Shown here piece after piece: positions 45,184 to 56,451 of a stretch of DNA of 64,000 bases (position 1 is its first letter; each line of letters opens with the position of its first letter). Position numbers and translations under genes: made by a program. Under the pieces are notes generated by a model. That model saw nothing but the letters and a program-made list of their open reading frames with translations. It had not been told where the DNA came from and did not search any database. This DNA comes from Theodoxus fluviatilis (lineage: Eukaryota > Mollusca > Gastropoda > Cycloneritida > Neritidae), in assembly GCA_034096865.1 (NCBI GenBank), contig JAWQFJ010008022.1, positions 215,001 to 279,000 on the forward strand. The letters run 5' to 3'.

Positions 45184-45595
45184 TAATAATAATAATACAG
45201 ACTATTTCTAACGCACATACATTCCCTAATAGGCAAGCTCATGGCGTGTACAATGATAAAGTCTACACTCATACAAAGCATTCTAACACTCACACACTAT
45301 ACAATTGAAATAAAAAGAAAAATTTGAATACAATACAATTAATTAAGTAGCAGGCAAAACACGAAGCATAAAAGAGGCGCCTTCACTGCTCGTCAGGAAA
45401 GACTGACCGGAACAGGTGTGTCTTGAGGGAGGTTTTGAACTGGGACATGGAATTAGAGTGACGGACAGGGAAAGGTAGGCTATTCCATGTTACAGGGCCG
45501 ATGTAGGAAAAAGCTCGCTGTCCTTGGGTTATCTTTTTGCGACGGGGGACATTTAACGTTTTGGTGTCTGCAGCCGAACGGTTATTTCTAGCGGG
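45184..45595. mobile_element. Short non-coding repeat inserted in the LINE endonuclease
   Basis: The endonuclease reads GLFGEN up to 45596 and SGKFTYV from 45183. Joining the two sides restores the frame, with AATT present at both borders as a likely 4-bp target duplication. The insert begins with (AAT)n and has a non-coding body containing GAGTGACGGACAGGG, TCTGCAG and CTAGCGGGT. These elements recur in the split repeat at 46396-46798 / 51656-52065, so both belong to one family. Confidence 0.75.
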
Positions 45596-46281
45596 TTAAT
45601 TCTCTCCAAACAAGCCGTTCAAAATAGTAAGATCGTATGCAGTACACAAAGCCAACAAATACTGACCAAACTCACTCATTGTGACATCTTGAGAATCGCG
45701 CAAAGAATTTACGTTGCCTAATCTCATGTCACCTAGTGCATCACTGTCCCATGAATTATAACTTGACGTTCTAGCGTTCAGGTCTCCACATAGCAAATAT
45801 AGCAAGCCTGATATTTGTCATTAACATCAGCAATACAACTTTCTAGAAAAAGGATACCGTCAGTTTCATCTATCATTTCATAAAAGGGGGAACCAGCTGG
45901 GGGCACATATGCAAAAAATACGATTACATTTTTCGTTGAGCCAAATACTGTTTTGTCGACTTTGAAAACCATTATATTCTTATAAGTACACTCAATATGA
46001 TAAAACAAAGATAATATAGACTTCTTCACAAAACACACAAGCCTCCCAGACCTTCTCCCTCTAGACGAAAGCTTGTTTGCGGGCACCACAAATTTATCAT
46101 ATGATGTCAAGCAATTTAAATAGTCAATATTTTGCAAAAATGTTTCATACAGACAAGCAACGGAAAATGTTTCTAAATACTGAAGAAAGTCGGCGTCATC
46201 GAATTTAGAGAGTAAACCTTCAACACTCCAAGACAGCAGTCTGAAACAGTGAAGGAGACAAACGATACGGATACCTTCCAA
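45596..46281 (-). pseudogene. LINE AP-endonuclease domain
   Basis: Minus-strand frames at 45778-46281 and 45596-45805 together encode most of an APE nuclease: LLSWSVEGLLSKFDDADFLQ (the N-terminal SWN-type motif), LYETFL, GRRSGRLVCFVKKS (with R in place of the usual G-G), then, after a frame change near 45790, CGDLNARTS, the GD-x-N motif of the catalytic centre. The domain resumes beyond the inserted repeat at 45183 with GKFTYVSHNGSSVIDYCIAS, the C-terminal S-x-IDY motif. The enzyme would nick target DNA to prime reverse transcription. Confidence 0.85.
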
Positions 46282-46290
46282 ACCAGGACT

Positions 46291-46801
<511 letters not shown>

Positions 46802-46817
46802 AGGCCCGGTCTCAGTG
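46802..46817 (+). repeat. Harbinger left terminal inverted repeat
   Basis: AGGCCCGGTCTCAGTG next to the TTA target. Confidence 0.9.
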
Positions 46818-46845
46818 GCCGATGGACACAAAACGTATGCAAAAA

Positions 46846-47135
46846 GGACACAGCGGATGAGCAAAATTTTGGGGGTAGCTCCATCCGGTTTCATCCGCTC
46901 CAAAAATGGACAAAATTGCCGAACATTTGCGAAAACAGAACGGAAAATAACGTAAGTGGGTAGTATGTGGTGGGGATGCTAAACGGATGTTCATAGGATG
47001 TCTAGACGATGAAAGTGGATGACAGCTCCGAAGGGGTAACCGGGGATAATGGAGAAGCAGACGCATAGCGGAAAGAGCGGATGCATAGCGGATGAAGCGG
47101 ATGCATCACGTACGCCTAACGGAAACAGAGGGGAT
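46846..47135. promoter_or_regulatory. Left subterminal CGGATG cluster
   Basis: CGGATG or its complement CATCCG/CATCCGG occurs repeatedly, for example near 46853, 46882, 46893, 46984, 47078, 47090, 47098 and 47140. The same motif is dense at the right end (about 51334-51592). Such paired subterminal clusters are usual binding sites for transposase or its Myb-like partner; the role here is inferred. Confidence 0.6.
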
Positions 47136-47291
47136 GCCGCGCGGATGAATATCAGATACAAACCGTTCACTGCGCATGCGGGGGGTATGAATTGCGTCAG
47201 CTCCGTGGTTATAAAAGAATGCAACACGCACGCAGTCAGCATACATCAAAAAGACGTGCTGGCGGCTACATCGAAATATTTTATCAAAACC

Positions 47292-48920
47292 ATGGTGCGT
47301 CAGTCAGGCAAGAAACAGAAGTCTCTGCCTATTCGTTCAAGCCCTGGCAAGGTGAAAAAGGCCAGAACCAGAACCTAACCCCCTGACACTGACTCTGATG
47401 GTGAAGCTGCTGCTGCTGCTGTGGTGGACAAGCCCCAAAGCCTTCAAGTCCTTCAAAGTCCTGCTGCTGAAGGTCCTTTTGTTCAAGAATCTGAAGGCCC
47501 TGATGCTCAAGCCCGAGAAGGCTCTGAAAAAGGTACCGAAGACCCTGATGTTCAAGCACATGAAGGCCCCGCTGAAGCCCCTGAAGGTACTGAACAAGCT
47601 CCAGTGAGAGGGATGAAGAGGCAAGGGAAGAAGAAGGAAGAGAGAAAACAGTATACTGTTTCCGAAGAGCATGAGGACGATGTGCTGGAATGGCTGAGGG
47701 AGAACGAGTACCTTTGGAGAAAGGGCCACATACTGTATCGGGACACCAAGAAGAAACAGGCAGCTTGGAGAGACAAGGAAGAGAGCCTGGGGTACACTGC
47801 ATAAGTACTTCAAAGATGGTGGAAGCACATGCACTCCTGGTATGGGAAGCTACACCTCAAGAAATCTGGGCAGGCCGCCGGCAAGCTCACTGACCGGGAG
47901 AAGTACGTCATGGCCAAATGCACTTTCCTGGAGGGTGAGATCCGCCACCGAGGAGCATCCCCGTTGATACCCCTCTCCCTCAGCCAGCCCACAGACAGCC
48001 AGGCATCTTCAAGCCAGGCGCCACCTGCCCTGTCCGGACTGGTGTCTTCAGAGGGCCCCCCAGCAGAGACCCCCTCGACAGTTGAGGATGCTGTAGAGGC
48101 TGACGCCCTGCTCTCACAAATGGAGGAACAAGCGGCAGCCACCATAGGCCAAGCAACCCACACCTCCGGCTCCAGCACCAGCTCCAGAGGACGCAGGCAG
48201 AGAGGCAGACTAGAGGGCCAGGAAGACAGTGTGCTGCTGGAGATCAGGGACACAATGAAGACCAGCACAGAATTTATCTCTCAACTGGTCGACTTAGACA
48301 GGGCATCCTCGACCCGGAAGCCCTTTATCACCTACGTAAGCCAGACCCTGAGGGACCTGCCCGAGGCCGAATACCAGATGATGAAGAAGAACATCACAGC
48401 ACTTCTCCATAACCCTCAAGGCTCTACTGAAGCTCGTCCTCTCCAGTCCTGGTCTGCACCCCAGGTGACGTCACAGCCCTTCCACGGCTTTCAACAGCCT
48501 CTCACCTACCAAGGCTACGACTACCAGCACTTCCCACAGCAGAACCAGAACTACCCAGTCCAGGCCCATGTTCTTCGGACGCCACAGACGCCACTCCTCA
48601 CCCAGCTGCAAATCAGACAGCCCCAACACACTCATCCCAACCCTTCCTACAGCCCAGAGCAAATTCCGTCAACGGGACTAACAGCGGTGTTGGGTCTTAC
48701 ATCTAAAATCTTTGATGAAGAGTCGCTCAACCTCACGGGACTGAGTCAACTCTCGGAGACCAACTTTGGCGTCCTGACCACACCACAACCTGCTGTAAAC
48801 TCGAGGACATGCACCCCACTGCCGCGTCAGACCAGTACTCAAGCCACAGCCACAGTAACAGCCCAAGATGTCACAGCTCCGGATGTGGTCGCTGCCTTCC
48901 TTCATCAGACTGCGATGTAA
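47292..48920 (+). pseudogene. Harbinger MADF/Myb-like DNA-binding protein with two in-frame stops
   Basis: One reading frame runs from the ATG at 47292 to the TAA at 48918-48920, broken only by TAA at 47376-47378 and TAA at 47802-47804. It starts MVRQSGKKQKSLPIRSSPGK. After the first stop comes an acidic, Glu/Ala/Pro-rich stretch. The DNA-binding domain reads YTVSEEHEDDVLEWLRENEY, then LWRKGHILYRDTKKKQAAW. The second stop falls in the middle of it, followed in register by VLQRWWKHMHSWYGKL and LTDREKYVMAKCTFLEGEI. The rest is Ser/Pro/Gln-rich. In Harbinger systems this protein helps bring the transposase to nucleus and transposon ends. Both stops are TAA, one step from CAA. Confidence 0.85.
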
Positions 48921-49025
48921 ACACTTGCAGAGACTGATGTTGAGTTGTGATTGTGAACACATGTTGTGAACACTTGGGAACATGATGCTACCTCTAATGG
49001 TTTGTATACTGATTGTAGCTGTTCA

Positions 49026-49028
<3 letters not shown>

Positions 49029-49098
<70 letters not shown>
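49029..49098. repeat. (AT)35 microsatellite
   Basis: Pure AT for 70 bases in the spacer between the two Harbinger genes. Confidence 0.97.
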
Positions 49099-49101
<3 letters not shown>

Positions 49102-49119
49102 TTATCTGGTAGGGCCCTA

Positions 49120-49338
49120 CGGTATAATAAACAGCATTGTTTACATTTAAAAATGTTTTGTTTAGTGTTGGTACACACTTTGAAAGAATACAATAACCGG
49201 CATTGTTTACTTTTAGAAATGTTTTGTTTACTTAATAAAGTGTTGGTACACACGTTGAAAGAATACGAAGGTTAAGGCATAATAAACAGCATTGTTTACT
49301 TTTAGAAATGTTTTGTTTACTTAATAAAGTGTTGGTAA
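49120..49338. repeat. 75-bp tandem repeat between the Harbinger genes
   Basis: Three units, each with GCATTGTTTAC, AAATGTTTTGTTTA and GTGTTGGTA. The first is shorter because it lacks CTTAATAAA. AATAAA within the units could serve as polyadenylation signals for the plus-strand gene. Confidence 0.9.
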
Positions 49339-49782
49339 CCATAGCAGCATGCGATGGTCCACCAACACAGTCTGGCATGAGATCACTTGGCCACAGTTTG
49401 CTCTTTATATTTCAATATTTTTATTGATGGGCAAAGAGGGCCCTTTTCACGAGGGATGCTGTACTTTATTATTATTTGGGAAAAAGACTTTTGGGCTTGG
49501 GGAAATGCCGGCTTGCAGTGCAACCATACTGGAACTGGATAGTACACCATCCCAGCTGCCACACATATGAACTTTTATTATCAAGAGCAATTTATTCAGT
49601 AATCAACACATTTTAAATTAAAGCAAAGCTGTTTATTAATTTATCCATTGTAGCAACCCACAATATACATCTAATAAATATAAGCAGCTAAAAGTATACA
49701 ACAACATAGTAATGCAGTGTTCTTTAATGGCACAATCTCTATCTCATCAGTTTTATGCAACAGTCTCAAGGCAGTATCCATT

Positions 49783-51013
49783 CTAATCATCTATCATCCT
49801 CTCTTGCCACTCCACTGATCCAGCTGGGGAGTTGCACCAGTGCCTCAGGAGGTTGCGCAGCTTCTTCCCTTCACGTGAAGCTCTGTTGGGGCCTTGTACA
49901 TCCACAGTGTCCATCAGGTTACGTCCTTGCCTCCATTCACCAGGCTCCATGTCCCCGTTCCCTTGCTGACGGTCGACAAGTCTGTTCTGCAACACTGGGT
50001 ATCGGGTGCGCATGAGATTGTGCAGGATGCAGCAAGCTTCCACGATTCTCCTCACAGTCTCTGGGTCATGCTGCATGGTGGTGAGAAGTATCTGGAACCT
50101 GTTGGCCAGGATGCCGAAGGCGTTCTCCACCACCCGTCTTGCCCTGGACAGACTGTAGTTGAAGATCCTCTTTTCACGGATGAGGTGTCTTGAACAGTAC
50201 GGCTTCATGAGGTAGGTTCTGAGGGCGAACGCGTCATCACCAACTATGAAGTAGGGCACATCTTGTGTGTCATTGGGAAGGGGGTCTGGGCCTGGAAACC
50301 CCATGATGAGGTTGCGTTCCTGCCCATCCTTGAGGTCACTTTCGTAGTATATCTGGGCATCTGAAGCTGGCCCGTTGCCTGAAGTATCGATGTAGATGAA
50401 CTTGTAGTCAGCATCAACCATGGCAAAGAGGATGATGCTAAAGAAGCCCTTGTAGTTGTAATAGGTGGACCCTGAGTTGGCTGGTGCTTTGCAGGCCACG
50501 TGCTTCCCATCTATGGCTCCAACGGTGTAGGGAAAATTCCACCTCAGATACCAATCTTCTGCAAGTTGTCTCCAGCCTTGTTCAGTGGTGGGGCACCCGA
50601 GTAGCTCGTGCGCGTAGTCTTCAATGTTGACCTGTACAACTTCTGTATGTGGTTCCAGAGGCTAGGTGCCGCAGAGTAAGTGCCACCTTTAGTCCAGGGT
50701 CCAGGTTGGGACGGAAGTTGATGCTTGGCTTGGTCAACCTGGGTCTCAGACGCTCTACAAGTTCGTCAAACATGGCTGGTGGCATCCTCATGAAGTGATG
50801 GAATGCACGAGGGTCTTCATTCCTCAACTCCACCATCAACTGGTTATACAGTCCAAACTCCATTCTTCTCTCGATCCATCCTCGGACCCACACAGCTTTT
50901 TGACGTCTTCTTCTTCTCCTTCTCCTTCTGTCTAAAACTTGAGACAGTCTGAACAGGTTGTGGTTCTGCTGTTGAATGAGCGCAGCTATCAGATGGACTC
51001 TTTGATCATCCAT
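49783..51013 (-). pseudogene. Harbinger DDE transposase (HARBI1-like) with internal deletion
   Basis: The ATG at 51011-51013 starts MDDQRVHLIAALIQQQNHNL, followed by a run of Arg and a helical region with FDELVERLRPRLTKP and LTLRHLASGTTY. At about 50640 the frame breaks and about 20 family residues are missing. The second frame then reads EVVQVNIEDYAHELL and runs to 49783. Catalytic residues are visible: Asp in VGAIDGKHVACKAP (50509-50511), Asp in ASDAQIY, Asp in GDDAFALRTYL, and Glu in RARRVVENAFGILANRF. The enzyme would cut and paste the element at TTA/TAA targets. The deletion between the N-terminal and catalytic parts should inactivate it. Confidence 0.9.
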
Positions 51014-51636
51014 GGTGGAGAACAATTGATGATGCTGAAGACCAAGACCGAGGGTGATGAGGTCTGTACACCACAGCTGCCCGACCCATACTGAGATCCA
51101 GATGATTTTCTCCTCCATTTTATACAAAATATCGGGAGTCCGCAAATTGTCCTTCTACATACTCTGGACATCCTAAATATACGAGATACATCCCAGATAC
51201 AAACGTTGTGTCTGTTTAGAATACTTTATATACGAGATGCATACGCTTACATCCTTTCTATTTCCGTGCTACTAACAATGTATAGACGTTCCATGTACCT
51301 TATCTTTCCTTTCTCTTTCCGTTTTCACCTGCAGCGGATGCGAGTCGCGAGGATCCCCAGAGGATGCAGAGAGGATACAGTGGACGTTTAACGGATGTTT
51401 ACGAACATAGTACGTTTGCTGCTCGTATGTGTCGCGGATTTACATCGTACGTTCATCCGTCCTAAAAGTTTTGTGCAGCTCAAAACATTTTGCGCGGATG
51501 AAATCACAGTGGACGGATGCTCAATGGATAGAGCGTATGAAACACGAATGCAATGAGTACACAACGGATGCATAGCGGTTTCCAACGGATGGCAAGATTA
51601 TTTTTACGTTTTACATCCTCTTTGCATCCACAAGTG

Positions 51637-51652
51637 CACTGTGACCGGGGCT
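51637..51652 (-). repeat. Harbinger right terminal inverted repeat
   Basis: CACTGTGACCGGGGCT, the inverted partner of the left end with two mismatches, next to the TTA target. Confidence 0.9.
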
Positions 51653-52065
51653 TTAGACAGGATTCGGGAACGATTTCAAGAAGAGGTGAGTTTTGAGAGC
51701 AGAGCGAAAGGTCGAGGGAGATGTAGAGTGACGGACAGAGGCGGGGAGGTCATTCCAGATAGAGGGAGCCTGATAAAAGAAAGAGCGTTCACCAAATTTT
51801 GTTTTAACTGGAGGGTCCTCCGGGAACCTGAGGATTCTTGTGTCTGCGGAAGAGCGTAGCTGTCTAGCGGGTGTGTAGTTGCGCGTGGTTTTAGAGAGAT
51901 ATTGAGGAAAGGATTCAGCGAAGTAATGGTAGCAAAGACAGGCAATCTTGTATTGGACTCAAGCACTAATGGGCAACCAGTGGAGAGAGCGGAAGAGAGG
52001 AGTGAGATGATCTGACTTTTTTGACTTACAGATGAGTCGAGCTGCAGCATCTTGCACTCTTTGAA
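51653..52065. mobile_element. Right half of the non-coding repeat split by Harbinger
   Basis: It continues from the TTA target with GACAGGATTCGGGAACG and contains GAGTGACGGACAGAGG, TCTGCGGAAGAGCG and CTAGCGGGTGTG. These landmarks are shared with the insert at 45184-45595. It ends near TGCACTCTTTGAAGTTGA. Confidence 0.65.
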
Positions 52066-52594
52066 GTTGAGTGTCGGAGTCTTCCTTCCCATACCCTTTC
52101 TTCACTGCCTTGCACAGTTGTCACCTCTACACTGCAGCTTGGGGGCTGGGATCTGTCTATCTCCGTCCTCGCGTCGTCGAAGTCGTCGTCTTGGAGCCTT
52201 TCTTCTTCTTTTTCTTCTTCATCTTCTTCTTCACCCTCAACCCGTTTCTCCGCATCTTCGTCCTGTTGGTCTCTGTCCTCATCGCCCTCTTCCTCACCGA
52301 TGACTTCTTCGTAATGGTTCTCCTGCGGTTTTTCTCTGTGTGTGGCGCTGGACTGAGTTGTATCAGTGACTACCCACCAGTCGAGAAGGGTGCGCTGAGC
52401 ACGCACTGCACGCTCCGAGTGAGCACGTCTCGAGCCATCACTGGATGAGGCAGTCGCAGGTTTGCTGACGTCATCATGCTTTTCATTGGCTGGCTGCACA
52501 TGGGGGAAATCCTCCTGGGGTTGTTACGGTTGACTGTTTAGCCCCATACGCTTCTCTGCTCGATGTAAACATCGCGGTTTGGTATTGACTTCGC
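52066..52594 (-). other. Acidic open frame of unknown origin
   Basis: A 157-codon minus-strand frame at 52026-52499 begins MQPANEKHDDVSKPATASSS and has a Glu/Asp-rich centre. Its final third overlaps the right end of the non-coding repeat. No domain is recognised, and the acidic centre is low complexity. It may be a chance frame or a remnant of the LINE upstream of it. Confidence 0.25.
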
Positions 52595-54315
52595 CTAGGC
52601 GTGGGGGTCTGTCACAGAACGTAGTTGGTTTATCTCAGAATGAAGATTCTTGAGAACGCACATGCCGGAATCATGCCCATGCCGCAGTTCGGTGTTGGAG
52701 ACCGCTATTAAGTTCATCTCGTTGATCCTTCTGTTTCTACTCTTGCCTGTGCCCCTGAAGAAACGAGGGGGATACAATCCTGACTGGTCAGCGCGTTTAG
52801 TGGTGGGATTTCTTTGCACCCTAGTTCTTGTTGTGCGTTGATGATGTCCTCCCAATTCCCTGTACTGTGCATCGCCGTAGTCAGTAGATGTGTAGCTACC
52901 GTGCCCGGAGTGCACACTCTCGGCTCCAGCATGTGCTCGTAAAGAGCGAGAAGTTGAGGCGTGCGGTTTGCTATCTCTATAGTCCAGCTGATTGCCACGG
53001 AAGTTACACACTTTACCCTGTCTCTTGAGATCGTGAAGCACACCCACCTGCCTATTTGTGAGTTCAGCTGAAATCTTGACTCCCTTGAACCTGAGGCAAT
53101 CTCTGCTTTCTGCAGGAGTGCCAATTTGTCTGACCACGTAGCCAGAGACACGATGATTGGTCGAGGGTACCTCTGATGACTGTCGCGTGCGCCCATTCTC
53201 TGCACACGCACGACGTCTCGCTCACGCCAGTCTACATCGGGAACAGCGTCTTGCAATAGGCTCACTACAGTACGGAGGCAGTCCCAATAGGTTTCCCTCT
53301 CTTGTTCTGGAACCCCAAATAGCCTAACGTTATTCTTGATGATCTGCTGCTCAAGATTCTCTCGATGTGTCTCCGCCTCACTCAAACCATCCATTCAAAT
53401 ACTAGTCACATAACCCAGCCTTTATCTCCATCTGTTCGGTCTGCAGAGTCTCGCTCCACTCGATCAGGTGCTGATACTGAGCCTGGGCTTTCCTATCTGT
53501 TTCCTGTATTGCGACCTGCAGTTGTTCTTGCTGATCTCCCAGCCACTTCATAAATGACTTGGTGTGGGCAATTAATTTTCGTTTTACAGACTGTCAAATC
53601 GGTCACAGATCATGTTGGTCAGTCTGTCGTTGCCTTGCACCATTAGCACACTGAGAGATTCTAGCCTGTCAGCAACATCACAGCTATTAAATTCCTTGTC
53701 TGTCTGTGTCTCCTGAGTAGTTTCTGGTCCCGGATTTTCGGATATGTCATTGCTCCGAAGCAAATGTTGGGAAAAGTCATAACTGACACAGGGGGTATGG
53801 CACGGTTTCACTATACAGGCGAAGAGCAGTGACGCGTACAGAGCGACTCCCATCAAACATAATTTTGCAGAGGCACGCGGCAGCCTACCTTGGCCAGAGC
53901 GACGCGCGTTCAATGACAGAAAATCACCGAGAGTAACGCGCTGCACATACAGGTTGAACATCAGAACAATCACGGCATCCAAATGAAGTTCAAACTTGCC
54001 TTCGGTGTAGCGACTACGGTCTGCTTTGCATTTTCGTTTCCGATGCGATGCACAGTAGAACAGGCCAATGCGAGCCCGATACGAGGACGTATCGTTCCCC
54101 ATTACGGGGGTGCTCGCCGTGAACACAGCTCAGTTCAAAGTCAAGTGAAAGTTGCGTGTACCACAAAAAGTCACCAAATCCCCACCAAACAAACAAAATA
54201 AATATTCAGTTCACTCACTGTCTCTCTTTTAGTACCTCATGCCGACTGACACACGGGTCAACGTTGACTCGAAGCAGATTTAACCTATTAGCGAATCACA
54301 CTGTCTGGAGCTCTA
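52595..54315 (-). pseudogene. LINE ORF1 with 2A-like motif and RRM-like domain (copy 3)
   Basis: The most complete of three copies. The first frame (54126-53584) reads MFTASTPVMGNDTSSYRARI, then hydrophobic LMGVALYASLLFACIV, then HLLRSNDISENPGPETTQ, with the 2A-like core at 53725-53748. The third core position is Ser where canonical 2A has Glu. The coiled-coil-like RLTNMICDRFDSL follows. A short insertion near 53575 shifts the frame. Farther on (53394-52714) comes LEQQIIKNNVRLFGVPEQER, then VDWRERDVVRVQRMG and PRPIIVSLATWSDKLALLQ, an RRM-like RNA-binding domain as in L1-type ORF1. A C-terminal tail in another frame ends near 52595. No ORF2 follows. Confidence 0.78.
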
Positions 54316-54351
54316 ACCCATACATCCGTCCTCGACGAAAGCCACCTCGAG

Positions 54352-54355
<4 letters not shown>

Positions 54356-54397
<42 letters not shown>

Positions 54398-54444
54398 CGA
54401 GACAGAGAGAGAGAGAGAGAGAGTGAGAGAGAGAGAGTGAGAGA

Positions 54445-54480
<36 letters not shown>
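54356..54480. repeat. (GA)n array
   Basis: GA with C and T interruptions, directly upstream (minus strand) of ORF1 copy 3. The adjoining ACGAAAGCCACCTCGAGAA resembles ACGAAAGCTATCTCAAGTG at 22127, so both ORF1 elements start at a GA array in the same way. Confidence 0.93.
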
Positions 54481-54481
<1 letters not shown>

Positions 54482-54483
<2 letters not shown>

Positions 54484-55296
54484 AGCGCAAAGAGGTCACC
54501 CAGCATAGAAAAACATTCGAAATGTCTTTAATGTGGCTGTCGTCTCAGGGCATCATGGGAAATCAGCGGGAAGGGTGGCTTGAAGGACTGCCTGCTAAGC
54601 GCTGAAAGGACAGGACTCCCCAGAGCGCTTTGGGGGCGATGGAAGATTCTCCAAAGATGTCTGCAACTCCAAGCAGTAGTGAGCGTGTGTACTACAACAC
54701 TTTGGCAGTGCTCTGGCCGCATGGCTACTGCGGTCCAAAAACGATAGCTTGCAGGTAGCGGTTGCGGCATTTGAAGCTGTGTGGGCCACAAAACTGCATC
54801 CTTGAGCAAGTTTTACTTAGTTCACACTGTTTTTCCGTAGCCAAGAATAAGAATGTGCACCTGTGGAAACGAAGGCTGAGCAACGGTGGACAGACTTCTG
54901 GGGCGCGTTCATTGGCAGGCTGGCTGCACGTTTTTCCAAAAGTCTGAGACGGTGCTAAGACGATGTGTGATATGTGACGACCAGGTAGTACATGCATTCA
55001 ATTCTTTGCCTAAAAATGAATGACAAAGTGCCAGAATAAACGTTAAGACTTTCACTACTACCGCTCACAGTAACTTCTTCAAATCTATAGAACGACCTCT
55101 GAATATATTTTGCAGAAAATGAAAAGGGTTTTACGAGCAACAATAACAACAATAGCAGCAGCAGCCGCGGCAAGAACAACAGCATTAAAAATGACGACTA
55201 TGATAATTTTCAACTACCCCATTGGCATGTGGAGGCGCAGGTTGAGCTGTGTAGCGACTTTTCGCAACAGTTGAGAGAAAACGCCAAGGAGACGTA
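54482..55296. other. Non-coding stretch
   Basis: No recognisable domain. Frames up to about 90 codons only. Confidence 0.5.
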
Positions 55297-56173
55297 CAGT
55301 GCAACCCACTTAACACGAACTCGCTGAAGCGTTTTTTTGTCCCCTGAGAACGCAAACCTCCGATAGGGCGAAACCTCGGGTAACGCGAAGCGTTTTTCTG
55401 TCCCCTGTGAATGTAAACCTCGGAATAGACGAAACGTCGGAAACCTGGAAGCTTTCTTCAGCTCCTCGAATAACATTCCCCGAGAATGTACAACAACATG
55501 AAAACAAAGTCAATGTGGCTTTACCACAACGCTCCCTGCTGCCACCGGCTGCCTTCCGGTGGCTGCAGAGGTCTGAGCGATCCTGAATTCAGCAACAGGT
55601 CAACCTGTCAACGGCCCTCTGATGTCTGCTGACAGACATTAATTGTCTGGCATGGCCGCTCCTGTCTCGCACGGCCGCTCTTGCAGGTGTTCCATCTCAA
55701 TCCACGGCCTGGTTTTTTTTGTCTCTGAGACTTTGTGTCTTGGTTAACTAATTGCCATTGGTTTTTATCTTTCATCGGCATACTCTTGTTAGACCAGTGG
55801 CACCAAGTCAGGCCTTTAGGAAATACTTGGAAACGATAGTTCTTGATTATTGCAATCTCTGCGGGTCTGAGAGGCAGTCATGTATATAATCTTGCAATGT
55901 CTTCAACGCACTTCACAGTATCCAGACTAGAGAATAAGTCTCCATTTCGGATACATTCAACTTCTTCGTACTTTTGAATACTCAAAATATAGGTTATAAA
56001 GTTCATTTGTCAATACCTCGGAAAACACGAAGCCGAGGCAGGAAATTTCGTCTTATCCGAACCTCGGATAACACGAACCCCGATAACACGAACCTTGGAT
56101 AAGACGAACCTTTTTGTACCCCCCCCCCCCCCCCCCCCCCCCCTTAGGCGTTCGGCTTATCCGGACTGCACAG
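55297..56173. mobile_element. pogo/Tigger-like MITE
   Basis: TA dinucleotides flank both ends (55295-55296 and 56174-56175). The left end is CAGTGCAACCCACTTAACAC. The right end, read inward, is CTGTGCAGTCCGGATAAGCC, with about 15 of 21 aligned positions matching from TGCA to CGAAC. Internal copies of AACCTCGG-A-AACACGAA at both ends recall Tigger subterminal sequence. No transposase is present. The right end contains a 27-base C run. Confidence 0.6.
56119..56145. repeat. 27-base poly-C run
   Basis: Uninterrupted C, inside the right end of the MITE. Length is likely unreliable. Confidence 0.9.
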
Positions 56174-56208
56174 TATGTCATTCAGTGTCGAACTACTGAC
56201 AATCAGCC

Positions 56209-56284
56209 TGTGGAATGGGGGTAAGAATAGACCCACCGTGTCTCCCTGTGGATTGGGAGTAAGAATAGACCCACCGCGTCTCCA
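56209..56284. repeat. Tandem copy of SINE-like head
   Basis: Two adjacent units of about 38 bp share GTAAGAATAGACCCACCG and GTCTCC. The reverse complement of the SINE at 20793-20982 contains the related GGGGTAAGAATTGACCCACC followed by GCGTCTCC. Confidence 0.75.
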
Positions 56285-56319
56285 TACGTCTGAATCATCT
56301 CGGATTGGTGGTTCACAGC

Positions 56320-56430
56320 GCTGCTCAGCGCTGAGTGAATCACGCCCCAAAATTGCTGTTCAGGAGTGAATCACATGCAGCGCTGAGCAGCGCTTTGCAG
56401 CGCTGAGCAGCGCTTTGCAGCGCTGCGCCT
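56320..56430. repeat. CAGCGCTGAGCAGCGCTTTG repeats
   Basis: Short self-complementary units (AGCGCT is a palindrome) repeated several times, able to form alternative hairpins. Confidence 0.8.
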
Positions 56431-56451
56431 CCTGAACAAGCCTCTGGTATA

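Larger units (their letters stand above)
42473..46290 (-). mobile_element. Nearly full-length APE-type LINE, decayed
   Basis: In minus-strand order: APE endonuclease (46281-45596, finishing at 45183-45050 beyond an insertion), linker, reverse transcriptase (44699-43314), C-terminal domain (43180-42482), 3' UTR and (GTTC)n(TC)n tail. Each part is in a different frame, with multiple stops, so no functional ORF2 remains. The clade is not determinable by eye. Confidence 0.85.
46802..51652. mobile_element. PIF/Harbinger DNA transposon, 4.85 kb
   Basis: The target duplication TTA flanks it at 46799-46801 and 51653-51655. Terminal inverted repeats are AGGCCCGGTCTCAGTG on the left and, read inward from the right, AGCCCCGGTCACAGTG (14 of 16 match). 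Inside are the two genes typical of the superfamily: a MADF/Myb-like DNA-binding protein on the plus strand and a DDE transposase on the minus strand, converging. Both subterminal regions carry many CGGATG motifs. Both genes are damaged, so this copy is not autonomous, though it is otherwise complete. Confidence 0.95.

Noticed and set aside
52071..52448. Plus-strand 125-codon frame with a Phe-rich membrane-like stretch
   Set aside because: It is the reverse of a GAA-rich acidic tract and has no other support.
53338..54308. Third copy of the A/B segmental duplication, because it matches 19638-20600
   Set aside because: The match covers only the LINE ORF1 element. The flanks differ, so it is a separate insertion and not part of the duplication.
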